Source: Halodesulfovibrio sp.
Lineage (GTDB): Bacteria > Desulfobacterota > Desulfovibrionia > Desulfovibrionales > Desulfovibrionaceae
Direction: 5' to 3'
Assembly: GCF_015482765.1 (NCBI RefSeq)
Contig: NZ_JADMLB010000010.1
Coordinates: 1 to 32,237 of the forward strand
DNA: 32,237 nucleotides
Position 1 is the stretch's first letter; every line of letters begins with the position of its first letter. Positions 16,006 to 25,149 of this stretch are shown here, in pieces. Position numbers and translations under genes: made by a program. Under the pieces are notes generated by a model, which saw only the letters and a program-made list of their open reading frames with translations, had not been told where the DNA came from and ran no database searches.

Positions 16006-16827
16006 TTAAGAAGCGTATAGGGAGTCCATAACAGCAGCCAGACTGTTGAGATGGGCTTTTTCTTCTGAGGAAATTTGCAGCAATGCCTTTTGGGTTGCAG
16101 CGTCCGGAGCTTTTTCTGATGCCCGCATGTAAAGATCCATTGCCTGACCTTCTACAGACATTGCGAATGCGAGAATATCGAGCGGTTTTTCCATATCTGC
16201 ACCAAGGCGGGAAATGTACTCTGCGGTAGTTAAGCCGCCTTCAAAAGCACCGTCTGCCTCGATGTTGTCAGGAAAGCTGTTGCCGGTCAGTTCTTCGTAT
16301 TGAGTTATGACATGCTGCTTGTGCTTGTCTTCAATCGCAGCAAGTTTGGTAAAGAGAGACGCGGCTTCTTGGTTGGAAACACGTGTTGCCATATCTGCAT
16401 AGAATTCCCCAAGTGCCAGTTCCATGCGGTAGGCGACAAGCAGGACTTCTTCCAATGACTCAAAACCATTGAAAAGTTCGAGGCCTTGATCGTAATCGCC
16501 GATACTTTCCCAACCTTCCCAAATGTTGAATCCGCCGGTGAGATTATACACGCTGTTAAATTCTTTACCGGAAAGTAACTGTGCTGCCACACGACTGCGT
16601 CCGCCGATAGCGCAATACACCATGACAGGATTTTTTTTATCCAGCTCGTCAAGCCTATCCAAAAGTTCTCCGAGGGGAATATGTTTAGCGCCGGCAATGT
16701 GCCCTTCGTCGTATTCGGCTGGCTGTCGGACATCTACAAGCTGAATTGTATCATCAGACCCGAGCATTGAAAGCGCATCTTCTGTTGATACAGATTTTAC
16801 CGGTGTGAGAAATTGTTTCCAACGCAT
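16006..16827 (-). CDS. Rhodanese-ferritin-like (rubrerythrin-type) fusion protein
   Basis: The protein has 273 residues in two domains. Residues about 1-110 are a rhodanese: VDVRQPAEYDEGHIAGAKHIPL, then VYCAIGGRSR with the persulfide-forming Cys. The remaining residues are a ferritin-like four-helix bundle with Glu/His motifs (ELALGEFYADMA, IEDKHKQH, SVEGQAMDLYMRAS, SSEEKAHL) able to form a diiron site. The frame continues 54 nt upstream, but GGGAGG precedes the ATG at 16827. The fusion links sulfane-sulfur transfer to a possible peroxidase or iron site. It is the first gene of a two-gene minus-strand operon with the FAD oxidoreductase. Confidence 0.9.
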   Translation of the reverse strand: MRWKQFLTPVKSVSTEDALSMLGSDDTIQLVDVRQPAEYDEGHIAGAKHIPLGELLDRLDELDKKNPVMVYCAIGGRSRVAAQLLSGKEFNSVYNLTGGFNIWEGWESIGDYDQGLELFNGFESLEEVLLVAYRMELALGEFYADMATRVSNQEAASLFTKLAAIEDKHKQHVITQYEELTGNSFPDNIEADGAFEGGLTTAEYISRLGADMEKPLDILAFAMSVEGQAMDLYMRASEKAPDAATQKALLQISSEEKAHLNSLAAVMDSLYAS

Positions 16828-16896
16828 AATTAACCTCCCGTATGTTACTTGCAGTGTGCACCTGTGGGAAAAGAGTTTCAATGAATTAGATCAATA

Positions 16897-16930
16897 AAAA
16901 TAAAAAAGTGAAGCCCCCCGAAGGAGGCTT
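16897..16930 (-). terminator. Terminator after the peroxiredoxin gene
   Basis: On the minus strand, AAGCCTCC/GGGGGCTT has a TTCG loop and one G-U pair, followed by CACTTTTTTA. It separates the peroxiredoxin from the rhodanese-ferritin operon. Confidence 0.85.
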
Positions 16931-16937
16931 GTGTGGT

Positions 16938-17588
16938 TTATTTTTCTTCTTTGAGTTCTTTATGGCAGAACCACCAGTCATATCCCTCGTGTGTATCGAG
17001 CCGAATTTTTGCGTCATCAACTGTCTGAGCTGGAGGAATAATTACACGATCGCCGATAAGTTCGTTTTTAGGCCAGTTCGCAGGGATAGCGACTTTGTTT
17101 CGATCTGAAGTCTGTAGTGCTCGAAGTGTGCGCAAGACTTCATCAATGTTACGTCCGATCTCTTGAGGGTAATAGAAAATTGTGCGGACAAGACCGTCCG
17201 GATCGATAAAGAAGACTGCGCGGACTGTGTTGGTTCCTTTGCCAGGGTGAACCATACCAAGTTTTTCAGCCACGTCGCCGTAATCTGCAATTACCGGGAA
17301 GGTGATTTCAACGCCGGTTTGCTCTTTGATCCATTCAATCCACTTAATGTGTGCAAAGATTTGATCCATGGAAATACCGACAAGTTTGCAATGAAGCGCT
17401 TCAAACTCATCAATGCGCTTTTGGAAACCTACAAACTCTGTGGTGCACACAGGGGTAAAGTCAGCAGGATGGCTGAACAAAATGAACCAATTTCCTTTCA
17501 TGTCATCAGGAAGAGTCATTGTGCCTTGTGTTGTCTTTACCGTCAGCTGAGGAAGCGGATCACCTAAAAGGGGAAACAATGTTGTCAT
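16938..17588 (-). CDS. Prx6-type peroxiredoxin
   Basis: The protein has 216 residues, the length of the Prx6 subfamily. The peroxidatic Cys is in [13 protein letters not shown] (residue 48), with the supporting Arg in [12 protein letters not shown]. The long C-terminal domain is typical, with IPANWPKNE and a C-terminal Cys in DWWFCHKEL (near residue 208) that could act as resolving residue. It reduces hydrogen peroxide and organic peroxides in the cytoplasm. An AGGAG sits 7-8 nt before the ATG. Being upstream of rhodanese-ferritin and the FAD enzyme, it suggests an oxidative-stress or sulfur-redox island, though a terminator separates the units. Confidence 0.94.
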   Translation of the reverse strand: MTTLFPLLGDPLPQLTVKTTQGTMTLPDDMKGNWFILFSHPADFTPVCTTEFVGFQKRIDEFEALHCKLVGISMDQIFAHIKWIEWIKEQTGVEITFPVIADYGDVAEKLGMVHPGKGTNTVRAVFFIDPDGLVRTIFYYPQEIGRNIDEVLRTLRALQTSDRNKVAIPANWPKNELIGDRVIIPPAQTVDDAKIRLDTHEGYDWWFCHKELKEEK

Positions 17589-17752
17589 GACAAACTCCTA
17601 GTATAAAAGAAATAGTATGCTTATTGGTATTGCATATTATTGCCATTAAAGGCCAGTAAAAAAAGCTACAACTTCATTTTTAATATTATTTTGTTGAAAT
17701 TGTGTGTAACAGGGTACCATAATGACATAATTTCTATGAGCGGGGTTTGATT

Positions 17753-18649
17753 ATGAGTTTGTCTAAAGAGGTTTTGTTTTTCGCTGAACAGCTCTCGAGT
17801 GGTGTCATGATCTTTTCACCTGAATGCGAAGTGCTTTATACAAATCCGGTTGCACAAAATATGTGGAATCATAAAGCACATAGTGTACTTGAAGGATTTT
17901 CAACGGGAATGGGCGAGAAAAGTATTTCTCAGTATGAGCACCCTGTGATGCAGGCAATTCAATCCAATCGTTGTATTTGCCAGACACTACTGAGGAAGCG
18001 GGGAGAGGAGCAGACAATACCTCAGTGGGTAAAGATGACTGCTAACCCTATTCAGGAAGCCGGTGAGTTAAAGTATGTTGTCCTTGCCCTTGAGGATGTT
18101 ACACAAAGTAAGAGTGTTTCAGATATTTTAAATTCCCGTTCGTATATGCTTGATCAGCTAGACGTGGTCGATACCATTACTGGGTTGTATAATGCCCGCT
18201 ATGCACCAGTGCTGCTGGAACGCACCTTGGCTGAAGTTGTGGAGCGGCAGGGAGTGTTGAGCGTTTGTGTCTTTGATATTGATCATTTTACACGACTGAA
18301 TGAAGCGAAAGGGCGAAGCTGTGGTGACGACGTTCTCCGGTATCTTTCTGCGTTACTAGGGCAGCATATGCGGGAAGGGGATGTAATGGCACGTACCGGA
18401 GGCGGAGAGTTTTTAGTATTGTTGCCGGATTGTGAAGCTAAAGAGGCGCTTGCTCGCATGGAAGCCTTTGGTGAGCAGCTTCGGACGGCAGCATTGTCCT
18501 GTATTGTCCGCCCTATTACGGTAAGTGGCGGAATTGCAGAATTGGCAGACGGAGAAAAAGGAGCTCAACTTGTTGAGCGTGCTGACAGTCTGCTTTATCT
18601 TGCCAAGTTGGACGGACGCGATAAATTTTTGACAGAAGATGTTGTCTAA
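17753..18649 (+). CDS. PAS-GGDEF protein with degenerate active site
   Basis: The protein has 298 residues. Residues about 10-118 form a PAS-like sensor (SGVMIFSPECEVLYTN). A GGDEF domain begins at DTITGLYNARY (about 140), with FDIDHF at 174-179. The signature is GGGEF (216-220) instead of GGDEF or GGEEF, so the catalytic acidic residue is missing. The inhibitory I-site REGD (207-210) is intact with the standard five-residue spacing. The protein is therefore more likely a c-di-GMP receptor than a cyclase, by analogy with known degenerate GGDEF proteins. No membrane segment is seen. A TTG 6 nt upstream is in frame; the ATG at 17753 with GCGGGG before it is the better start. Confidence 0.88.
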   Translation: MSLSKEVLFFAEQLSSGVMIFSPECEVLYTNPVAQNMWNHKAHSVLEGFSTGMGEKSISQYEHPVMQAIQSNRCICQTLLRKRGEEQTIPQWVKMTANPIQEAGELKYVVLALEDVTQSKSVSDILNSRSYMLDQLDVVDTITGLYNARYAPVLLERTLAEVVERQGVLSVCVFDIDHFTRLNEAKGRSCGDDVLRYLSALLGQHMREGDVMARTGGGEFLVLLPDCEAKEALARMEAFGEQLRTAALSCIVRPITVSGGIAELADGEKGAQLVERADSLLYLAKLDGRDKFLTEDVV

Positions 18650-18710
18650 AGAGTACTTACGTACTATTTTGACTCTGTGGTAGCCGAGATCTATTACATA
18701 TGTTGAGCAG

Positions 18711-18741
18711 CGCCGTCCTTTACAGGACGGCGTTACTTTTT
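18711..18741 (+). terminator. Terminator after the PAS-GGDEF gene
   Basis: CGCCGTCCT/AGGACGGCG is a perfect 9-bp stem with the loop TTAC, followed by TTACTTTTT. A second hairpin, GGCAA-ATAAA/TTTAT-TTGCC at 18763-18788, abuts the end of the convergent minus-strand gene but lacks a T-tract. Confidence 0.85.
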
Positions 18742-18788
18742 GATTTTCTATAGAGTAGAGTCGGCAAAATAAATGCCTTTATGTTGCC

Positions 18789-20186
18789 TTACCCCGCCTT
18801 ATTTTCATCGTTCATACTTTTCATCAGACTATACGCCATTTTTCCCAACCCGCAGACGCCTAAGACCAGCACAGCCCAGAGTATCCATGACTTCCATGGA
18901 TATTCGTGTACAGAAGAAGACGTTAACTTCGGTTTTCCGCCAAAGACGGTGTAGTCCGTTAATGATGCAATTCCGATAGATTCAGAAAAGCCATTCTCTT
19001 GTAGGCTTACTGGTGCCATAGGCGCAATTTGTGAGTTTCCAAAGCCTGCAAAAAAGGGAGATGTGCCTCTAGCCAGAAAACGGAGTTTTTCTGGAGCCCA
19101 ACCGAACTTGAGTTCGGGGGCATGGCTTCCGAAAGCTTCTTTCTGTGAATTAAGTTTGAGTCGCCAATACTTAAATCTTCTTGGTGAAAAATTAAGTGTA
19201 CCTTCTTCAAGAATAGTTCCCTCTTTAGTGAGAGAATAAATGTTTTTGGTTTGGCACGGTACCCATTGGGCGTGTACGTCATTTCGTGCCTCAATGGTTA
19301 CATTCCCGAAGGTATTTGGCTGTGAGAAGCTAACTTGAACACTCGAAACAGGGTAATATCCATCCAACTCATAAAGAAACGAAGCATCATCATTAGAATC
19401 TATCGTTCCAGCAACTGCAAACCAGTTACGTGTTACTTTTCCGACCTGTGATTTTTTATCAAAATTAGCTGTCAGCTTTGCTATTTTTACAGGCTCAGTA
19501 TGATCAGCCCAGCTTAGTTTGTAGTACTTGTATTCACCATGGGGGAGACTGATGATGTTTTTAACAAGAGTTTCTTTTTGATGAACTAAGTTTGCGAGTA
19601 CTGAACTGGATGCAGCGTTGTTCCAGTGCTCTAAGTCGTTACTGCCGTTGATACTGATTTTTTTGAAGAACTGTTTGTTATTTGCAGTGTCAAACTTAAC
19701 AAGAATATTTTTGATCGGCGCTTCAAGCATAGAAGCATCTATCAAATATCCTGAGAGTTTTTCTTCTTTGGCCTTCAGGTCGTCAGCAGATGTTCCAACT
19801 TTGATAATGGTGCCCTGTGAGTTTGTCGAAATCGCGATTCCTTTTAAGGCCGTAGTACTTTCATGTTCTGAGTAAAGAGGGAAAAAGGTAAGCGGTCTGG
19901 AAGGAATTGCGATAGATGTCAGCGAGTTTTTATCTTGGGTGATTATTTCATACGGTACTATTTCAGAGTTGGAGTTGAATATTCTGATGTCACCAAGGTC
20001 ACTTCTTGTGACAGATTGGTATACGTTCTGTGGCAACAGAAATTCGTAGACACTTTTTCCATCAAGAAATTTTACCGTGAATCCGTAGCCGAAATCATTA
20101 GGTGTTATGTTTACAGCTCCCCATGCTGAGGAAGCTGTAAACATAAGCATAAGTAGCAGTGTTCGTCGTAGACTAGATATCTTCAT
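18789..20186 (-). CDS. DUF3999 family exported protein
   Basis: The protein has 465 residues. MKISSLRRTLLLMLMFTASS followed by AWGA is a signal peptide with a likely cleavage near residue 24. The body is beta-rich (FGYGFTVKFLDGKSVYEFLLPQ; YPVSSVQVSFSQP; SPRRFKYWRLKL). One membrane helix near the C-terminus (SWILWAVLVLGVCGLGKM) probably anchors it with the body in the periplasm. This matches the DUF3999 layout. The start overlaps the last 14 nt of the upstream DUF2339 gene, so the pair is translationally coupled. DUF2339 and DUF3999 are known to co-occur, but no function is established. Base composition is more AT-rich than the neighbours at 9-17 kb. Confidence 0.8.
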   Translation of the reverse strand: MKISSLRRTLLLMLMFTASSAWGAVNITPNDFGYGFTVKFLDGKSVYEFLLPQNVYQSVTRSDLGDIRIFNSNSEIVPYEIITQDKNSLTSIAIPSRPLTFFPLYSEHESTTALKGIAISTNSQGTIIKVGTSADDLKAKEEKLSGYLIDASMLEAPIKNILVKFDTANNKQFFKKISINGSNDLEHWNNAASSSVLANLVHQKETLVKNIISLPHGEYKYYKLSWADHTEPVKIAKLTANFDKKSQVGKVTRNWFAVAGTIDSNDDASFLYELDGYYPVSSVQVSFSQPNTFGNVTIEARNDVHAQWVPCQTKNIYSLTKEGTILEEGTLNFSPRRFKYWRLKLNSQKEAFGSHAPELKFGWAPEKLRFLARGTSPFFAGFGNSQIAPMAPVSLQENGFSESIGIASLTDYTVFGGKPKLTSSSVHEYPWKSWILWAVLVLGVCGLGKMAYSLMKSMNDENKAG

Positions 20187-23058
20187 TCGAAAGAGCCTCT
20201 GGAGATTGGCGTTTAGGAGGAATAGGTGAGAAGTAGCCAACGAGCAGCAAAATTATACCAACGCTGATAAATGATACAATTCTTTCAATTGTTCCAGAAT
20301 TTGAAAGATCTATGAGGAACAGTTTGATTACAACAATTCCCATCAAGGCTCCACCAGACAGCCATAACAAACGATGTATTTTTTTAGATGCTACGATCAT
20401 CAGGGCTATTCCGATGATTGACCAATACATAGATAATGACATTTGAACGAGCGGGGATGAGAACAGCGAGTTAATGTCAAACGGGACACCTGCAAATTGA
20501 TGAATTGCTCTCATAAGTACTCCGTTTAACCATAAGAAGTACGTTCCAGCTAACACGATCGCTATGTGCATTTTTTCAATATGTTTGATCTTTTTTATTT
20601 TAAAAAGCCAAATTGGAAGAAGAATCATAAAGAACGCTTGTACCGCTTCAAGTGGATTTATTATTGGGATGTAGAGGAGCGGAGTCGCGTTCCCTGTTGA
20701 ATAGAGTGTAGAAAAGAAGACCCACATCCATGTAAATGCTAAAATGGGACTTACTCCAAGGAGCAGATAGTCATCGTAATATTTTTTTATCGGCCAAGAT
20801 ATTTTATCTGACTTCAAAAGAATGAGTGCAGAAAGGCTGATAGGCACAAGAGCGTATGAGGCAGTCTCCCAGGCAGCTCCATTCAATGCAAACTGCGAAG
20901 TGATCCATCCAAGTTCTCCCGAGCCGATAGCAGCTAATAACCAAAGGGCACCTGCGTGACCATATTTGAAGAAGTTGTTTTGAATGTGGGGTAAGTCTTC
21001 GTTGTTTTTCAATATGTAGTAGTAGGAAATAAAAGCCAATGGCCACACAAGGTACCCTGCATATGCGAACGGGTGGATGTTGTCGGTAAATATTCTCAGA
21101 GCCAAGGCTGCCATGAAGGCAATGGATGCAAAACTTATTTTAGTAAGGTAATGCCAGTTAAGTTTTCGTCCCAGAATGGAGCAAAGAAAAAGTCCTGCGC
21201 AGACGTAAGCTGTCGAGAGATTTTTTGCACACATCGCGGGAAAGTCGGTTATATCGGGGCTGGAAGCGTTCCACCAAGCAGGCAGATAATATTCGATTTC
21301 AATATATCCACCAATGATCCACCAAAGGTTTCCTAAAACAAAGAATATAGGAATAAGCGGGTGTTCATCTTTTGATAATTTGTTTGAAAATTTAAATCCA
21401 AGAAAGCTAATTACCAATGAACTTGCGGCAACCATAATGCAGCCAAGGTAGAAGCTATTAAGAAACGGTGGTCCAAAACTAATAGCTTGATAATCCGTTA
21501 TGAAAATAAATCCTGATGCAAAGAGTAGTAAGGAGCTGAATATTCGAGCTAGCAGACGATCCTGCTTTAAGCTGATCCAGTATATTCCAGCAGCTTCAAC
21601 TGCCCATACGGCAGCGGTTAACTGACCATTACATGCCAGTGGGATTGTAATAGTGGCGAAAATAGTGCCCAAAGCAAAGAAAGCTTCTACAAGCAGTTTG
21701 AAGTTGCTGTTCTTTTTTTGAAAGAGGTAACGAGCCAAGCTGAGATAAAAGAGAGAGGCAATTAATGCGCTGAACGCTGATGCATATTCAAATGTGTGAA
21801 CAAGTTTTACTTGGAGTGCAAACGCCATGATTGCATTACCAAACACCAATGTTCCATCAACATAGCCTTTTAGATTTGGTTTTTGTCTTTGAGCAAATTT
21901 AATAGGGATTGCGACATAGATAAGAAAGAATATGAGCAAGAACGGTTCTACAGTCCAGAATAGATGGCTTTGATAGCTGAGGTATCCCCATGCTGCACTA
22001 ATGATGTAGGTAAAAATAAAACCAAGAAGGTTTAAAATTCTCCATGACTTAAACCATGCAATGGCGAAAATTCCGCAGTTAAGTAAAGCATAGTAACTAA
22101 GTAATACGAGATGGTTACCTTGACCTGTAGAAACCAGTATTGGGGCAGCAAAGCCTCCTATTATGCCGAACGCCGCAAGAGACTTTGAGTTTTGGATAAT
22201 TGCAAGCCATGCAGTAAAAGCAGCTAACCCGACCAAAATTATAAATGCTAATGGTGTGGGGATAAGGCTGTACAGCTTTAATGATGCAAAAGTAGTAATA
22301 AAGAGAATACCAATACCGCCACCTTGAACAGCCAGAGCGTAGTCCGGCTTTTTACGACGTAATCGCCAGCCGAGTTGAGTTAAAATAACTCCACCTAATG
22401 CTGCCGCAGCTAATCTTAATTCAACTGGCAAGTATCCTTGCTCTGCTGTAAATTTTATTAAGAAGGAAATACCGAAAAATAAAATTACAAGTCCGATTTT
22501 TACAACGGTGTTTCCTGTTTTAAAATAATTGAGAACGAGTTGGAGAAGTTTATCGATTTCGTGATCAATGCTTGGAAATTGAGATTCTTGTTGTTTCTTT
22601 TTAGGGGAGGGGTATGGTCTTGGCTTTGTTCGCGTCGTTGCAGACGCATTTTTTTTGGGCATTGTGTTAACTTTAACCAATGGAGTTTCCACGGCGAGGT
22701 CGGGTTTTGCCGTAGCTTCTATAGGTGATGGCTCGTGTTGTGGTGGCTCTGTTTGTTCATAAATGAAGTCTTCAGTGTCTTCAGAGAGCTCTGTATCTGT
22801 TTCAATAGTCTCGGGGAGCTTAGTACTTATTACATCAGATCCAGAAATTTCTATGCTGGGTTCAGTAGATTCTGAATGATTGTTTCTAATTTCAGTGTGT
22901 TTAAGAGGGATGGTGTTTTCGAGTGCATTAATTCTTTCAGTTAATGCTTGAATTTGTTGGTTAAAGTTAATTCGTAGTAATTGAAGTTTGTTGTTAATAA
23001 AAACATAAACGAGAGTAGCGATTACTCCGCAAAAAAAGGTAATTGCAGTAAATGTCAT
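20173..23058 (-). CDS. DUF2339 family polytopic membrane protein
   Basis: The protein has 961 residues. One N-terminal helix (ITFFCGVIATLVYVFI) is followed by a short coiled coil (QIQALTERINALEN). A Glu/Thr/Pro-rich acidic linker with a basic tail extends to about residue 160. From about residue 185 to the end there are roughly two dozen hydrophobic segments, including KIGLVILFFGISFLIKF, the hallmark opening of DUF2339. Function is unknown; such proteins are sometimes discussed with cell-envelope or transport roles, which I cannot confirm. The sequence before the ATG has only a weak GAG. It is the first gene of the DUF2339-DUF3999 pair. Confidence 0.85.
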   Translation of the reverse strand: MTFTAITFFCGVIATLVYVFINNKLQLLRINFNQQIQALTERINALENTIPLKHTEIRNNHSESTEPSIEISGSDVISTKLPETIETDTELSEDTEDFIYEQTEPPQHEPSPIEATAKPDLAVETPLVKVNTMPKKNASATTRTKPRPYPSPKKKQQESQFPSIDHEIDKLLQLVLNYFKTGNTVVKIGLVILFFGISFLIKFTAEQGYLPVELRLAAAALGGVILTQLGWRLRRKKPDYALAVQGGGIGILFITTFASLKLYSLIPTPLAFIILVGLAAFTAWLAIIQNSKSLAAFGIIGGFAAPILVSTGQGNHLVLLSYYALLNCGIFAIAWFKSWRILNLLGFIFTYIISAAWGYLSYQSHLFWTVEPFLLIFFLIYVAIPIKFAQRQKPNLKGYVDGTLVFGNAIMAFALQVKLVHTFEYASAFSALIASLFYLSLARYLFQKKNSNFKLLVEAFFALGTIFATITIPLACNGQLTAAVWAVEAAGIYWISLKQDRLLARIFSSLLLFASGFIFITDYQAISFGPPFLNSFYLGCIMVAASSLVISFLGFKFSNKLSKDEHPLIPIFFVLGNLWWIIGGYIEIEYYLPAWWNASSPDITDFPAMCAKNLSTAYVCAGLFLCSILGRKLNWHYLTKISFASIAFMAALALRIFTDNIHPFAYAGYLVWPLAFISYYYILKNNEDLPHIQNNFFKYGHAGALWLLAAIGSGELGWITSQFALNGAAWETASYALVPISLSALILLKSDKISWPIKKYYDDYLLLGVSPILAFTWMWVFFSTLYSTGNATPLLYIPIINPLEAVQAFFMILLPIWLFKIKKIKHIEKMHIAIVLAGTYFLWLNGVLMRAIHQFAGVPFDINSLFSSPLVQMSLSMYWSIIGIALMIVASKKIHRLLWLSGGALMGIVVIKLFLIDLSNSGTIERIVSFISVGIILLLVGYFSPIPPKRQSPEALSNEDI

Positions 23059-23619
23059 ATCAAAATTCTCATTTTGTGACTGCTCGGAATAGAAGTCTTT
23101 TGCTGTTTAAATAAATACAAAAAAGATGGTAGAGAGAACTGGGAGATTTAATACGTTAGTTAATTATCTACGCTGATGAAGATAGTTAGTAGAGTAAGCA
23201 AAACTTTAATGAATTAGGTAAGTATATTACTGTAAAGATAAAATTTGATTAGCCAGATGTATCTTCATATGAGCACTTAGGCGGGGTCTGTAGCTATTTA
23301 ATAGCTATTTATTTCCTGATTAGATGTAACAAAGACAATTTCTTTAATCTCCTGACGTTAAATGGGCGCTATGGTGTAGAAAATACTATATAAAAGTTGT
23401 TTGTTTTGCATATAGCCCTTTCTAATCTTTTGCAATATGTAATATATGCAAAAAGCTATTCTTTTTGCATGTAGTGCATGCCCACTCGTTCTTCAAGCTA
23501 CTCCCCGTCTACCCTTCGTACAACAGTACAGTACCCTGTTATCGCCCCCCTTTGACCATTCTCAGAGCGTGAGTTCTGAAAGGTGTCAGTAGTATGCTTT
23601 CTCATTGCTGGAGGAGGGC
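23059..23619. other. AT-rich intergenic region with repeated TTTTGCAT motifs
   Basis: 561 nt without a credible gene separate the membrane pair from the phage terminase. A tandem repeat of TAGCTATTTA lies at 23291-23311. TTTTGCAT-like motifs occur at 23404-23413, 23428-23438, inverted at 23444-23453, and at 23463-23470. The middle two form a dyad. No tRNA, integrase or recognisable attachment site was seen. Confidence 0.5.
23404..23470. repeat. Cluster of four TTTTGCAT-type motifs, candidate operators
   Basis: TTTTGCATAT, TTTTGCAATAT, ATATGCAAAA (inverted) and TTTTTGCATGT occur within 67 nt, 150-216 nt upstream of the terminase start. Such clustering suggests binding of a repressor or activator, but random AT-rich sequence could partly mimic it. 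Confidence 0.35.
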
Positions 23620-25149
23620 ATGATGGAGTTACATTCACGACTCAAAGCTGCGGAGGAATACGCAGCGCTTTTTGCTGAAGCACGAAAAGATTCTGAAGGT
23701 GCTGCGATTCGTTTAATGGCAGAGCTGGGGAAGCGAGATCTTTTTTTTCTTCTTACCCGTATAATGGGACGCAAGGATATGGATCACGACTGGCATTTTG
23801 CACGGTGTCGCGAGGTGCAGGAAAGTCCGGATGGGATGTTGGATCTATGGGCTAGAGAGCATTATAAATCGACTATTATTACCTTTGGGTTAACGATCCA
23901 GAATATTTTAGTTAACCCCGAAGTTACCGTTGGGATATTTTCGCATACCCGCCCGATTGCAAAAGGTTTTCTAGCGCAAATTAAATACGAATTTGAACAA
24001 AATGAAGTACTGAAGCGTTGTTATCCTGAAATTCTGTGGGAATCTCCCAAAAGAGATTCGCAACGATGGTCCGTTGACGGCGGGATTGTCGTGCGTAGAG
24101 AGAATAATCCTAAAGAAGCTACTGTAGAGGCATGGGGGCTTGTAGATGGTCAGCCAACGGGAAAACATTTTCAGATTCTTGTGTACGATGATGTTGTGAC
24201 CCGTGACTCTGTTTCAACACCTGAAATGATAAATAAGGTTACAGAGTGCTGGGCTCTTTCACTTAACCTCGGAATGCACGGCGGGGTACAGCGCTATATT
24301 GGAACTCGATATCACTTCAATGACACCTACAAAACAATTATGGATCGAAAAGGTGCGGTACCAAGAATTTATGCGGCAACACAGGATGGGAAAGCAGACG
24401 GAACGCCGGTGTTTTTATCTTCCGAAGAACTAGCAAAAAAACGCCGGCAGATGGGACCATACGTCTTTGGATGCCAGATGTTGCAAGATCCAAAGGCGGA
24501 CAGCGTGCAAGGATTTAAGGAAGAGTGGGTACGGTATTGGCAACCTTCAGAGCCTGCGCATTGGGAGGGGATGAACCGGTACATTGTTGTTGATCCGGCC
24601 GGGGAAAAGAAGGCTAACAGTGACTATACCGTAATGCTTGTAATTGGGCTTGCAGAAGACGGAAACTACTATCTCATTGGTGGGGTGCGGGACAGAATGA
24701 ACCTTACGGAACGCGCAGCCTGCCTTTTTTCTTTGCATAGGCAATACCGCCCTGTGGCTGTCGGGTATGAACGATATGGAATGCAGGCAGATATTGAGCA
24801 TTTGCGTTTTGAAATGCAGAGCCGAAATTATCGGTTTGATGTGCTGGAACTTGGGGGGAGTATTCCGAAAAAAGATCGCATCGGTAAGCTGGTTCCTTTG
24901 TTTGAGCAGGGACGAATGTATTTGCCTGTTCGTTCGCCTTTTCGCGATCAGGAAGGTACATGGCGCGATCTGACAAAGGAATTTATTGCAGACGAGTACA
25001 TGGCTTTTCCTGTTAGTACTCATGATGACATGCTCGACTGCATGGCTCGGATTCTAGATCCGGTGCTTGGGGTAGAGTTTCCTTCCTTATCTTCACAGAA
25101 TGTTGAGAGTTTTAATTTGGGAAATATGGAGTATGACCTGTATGAATAG
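23620..25149 (+). CDS. Phage terminase large subunit
   Basis: The protein has 509 residues. The ATPase domain has a variant Walker A AREHYKST (about 78-85), typical of T7/podovirus-like large terminases that read RGHYKST, and a Walker B QILVYDDV near 186-192. The C-terminal nuclease domain has YIVVDPAGE, AVGYERYGM and STHDDMLDCMA carrying the conserved acidic residues. It pumps genomic DNA into the procapsid and cuts it. GGAGGAGGG lies directly before two adjacent ATGs (23620 and 23623). No small terminase, integrase or repressor gene lies upstream; the previous gene is a host membrane protein on the other strand. Confidence 0.93.
   Translation: MMELHSRLKAAEEYAALFAEARKDSEGAAIRLMAELGKRDLFFLLTRIMGRKDMDHDWHFARCREVQESPDGMLDLWAREHYKSTIITFGLTIQNILVNPEVTVGIFSHTRPIAKGFLAQIKYEFEQNEVLKRCYPEILWESPKRDSQRWSVDGGIVVRRENNPKEATVEAWGLVDGQPTGKHFQILVYDDVVTRDSVSTPEMINKVTECWALSLNLGMHGGVQRYIGTRYHFNDTYKTIMDRKGAVPRIYAATQDGKADGTPVFLSSEELAKKRRQMGPYVFGCQMLQDPKADSVQGFKEEWVRYWQPSEPAHWEGMNRYIVVDPAGEKKANSDYTVMLVIGLAEDGNYYLIGGVRDRMNLTERAACLFSLHRQYRPVAVGYERYGMQADIEHLRFEMQSRNYRFDVLELGGSIPKKDRIGKLVPLFEQGRMYLPVRSPFRDQEGTWRDLTKEFIADEYMAFPVSTHDDMLDCMARILDPVLGVEFPSLSSQNVESFNLGNMEYDLYE

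Noticed and set aside
23291-23311. Tandem TAGCTATTTA as a phage attachment site
   Set aside because: No second distant copy, tRNA end or integrase was found in the window.
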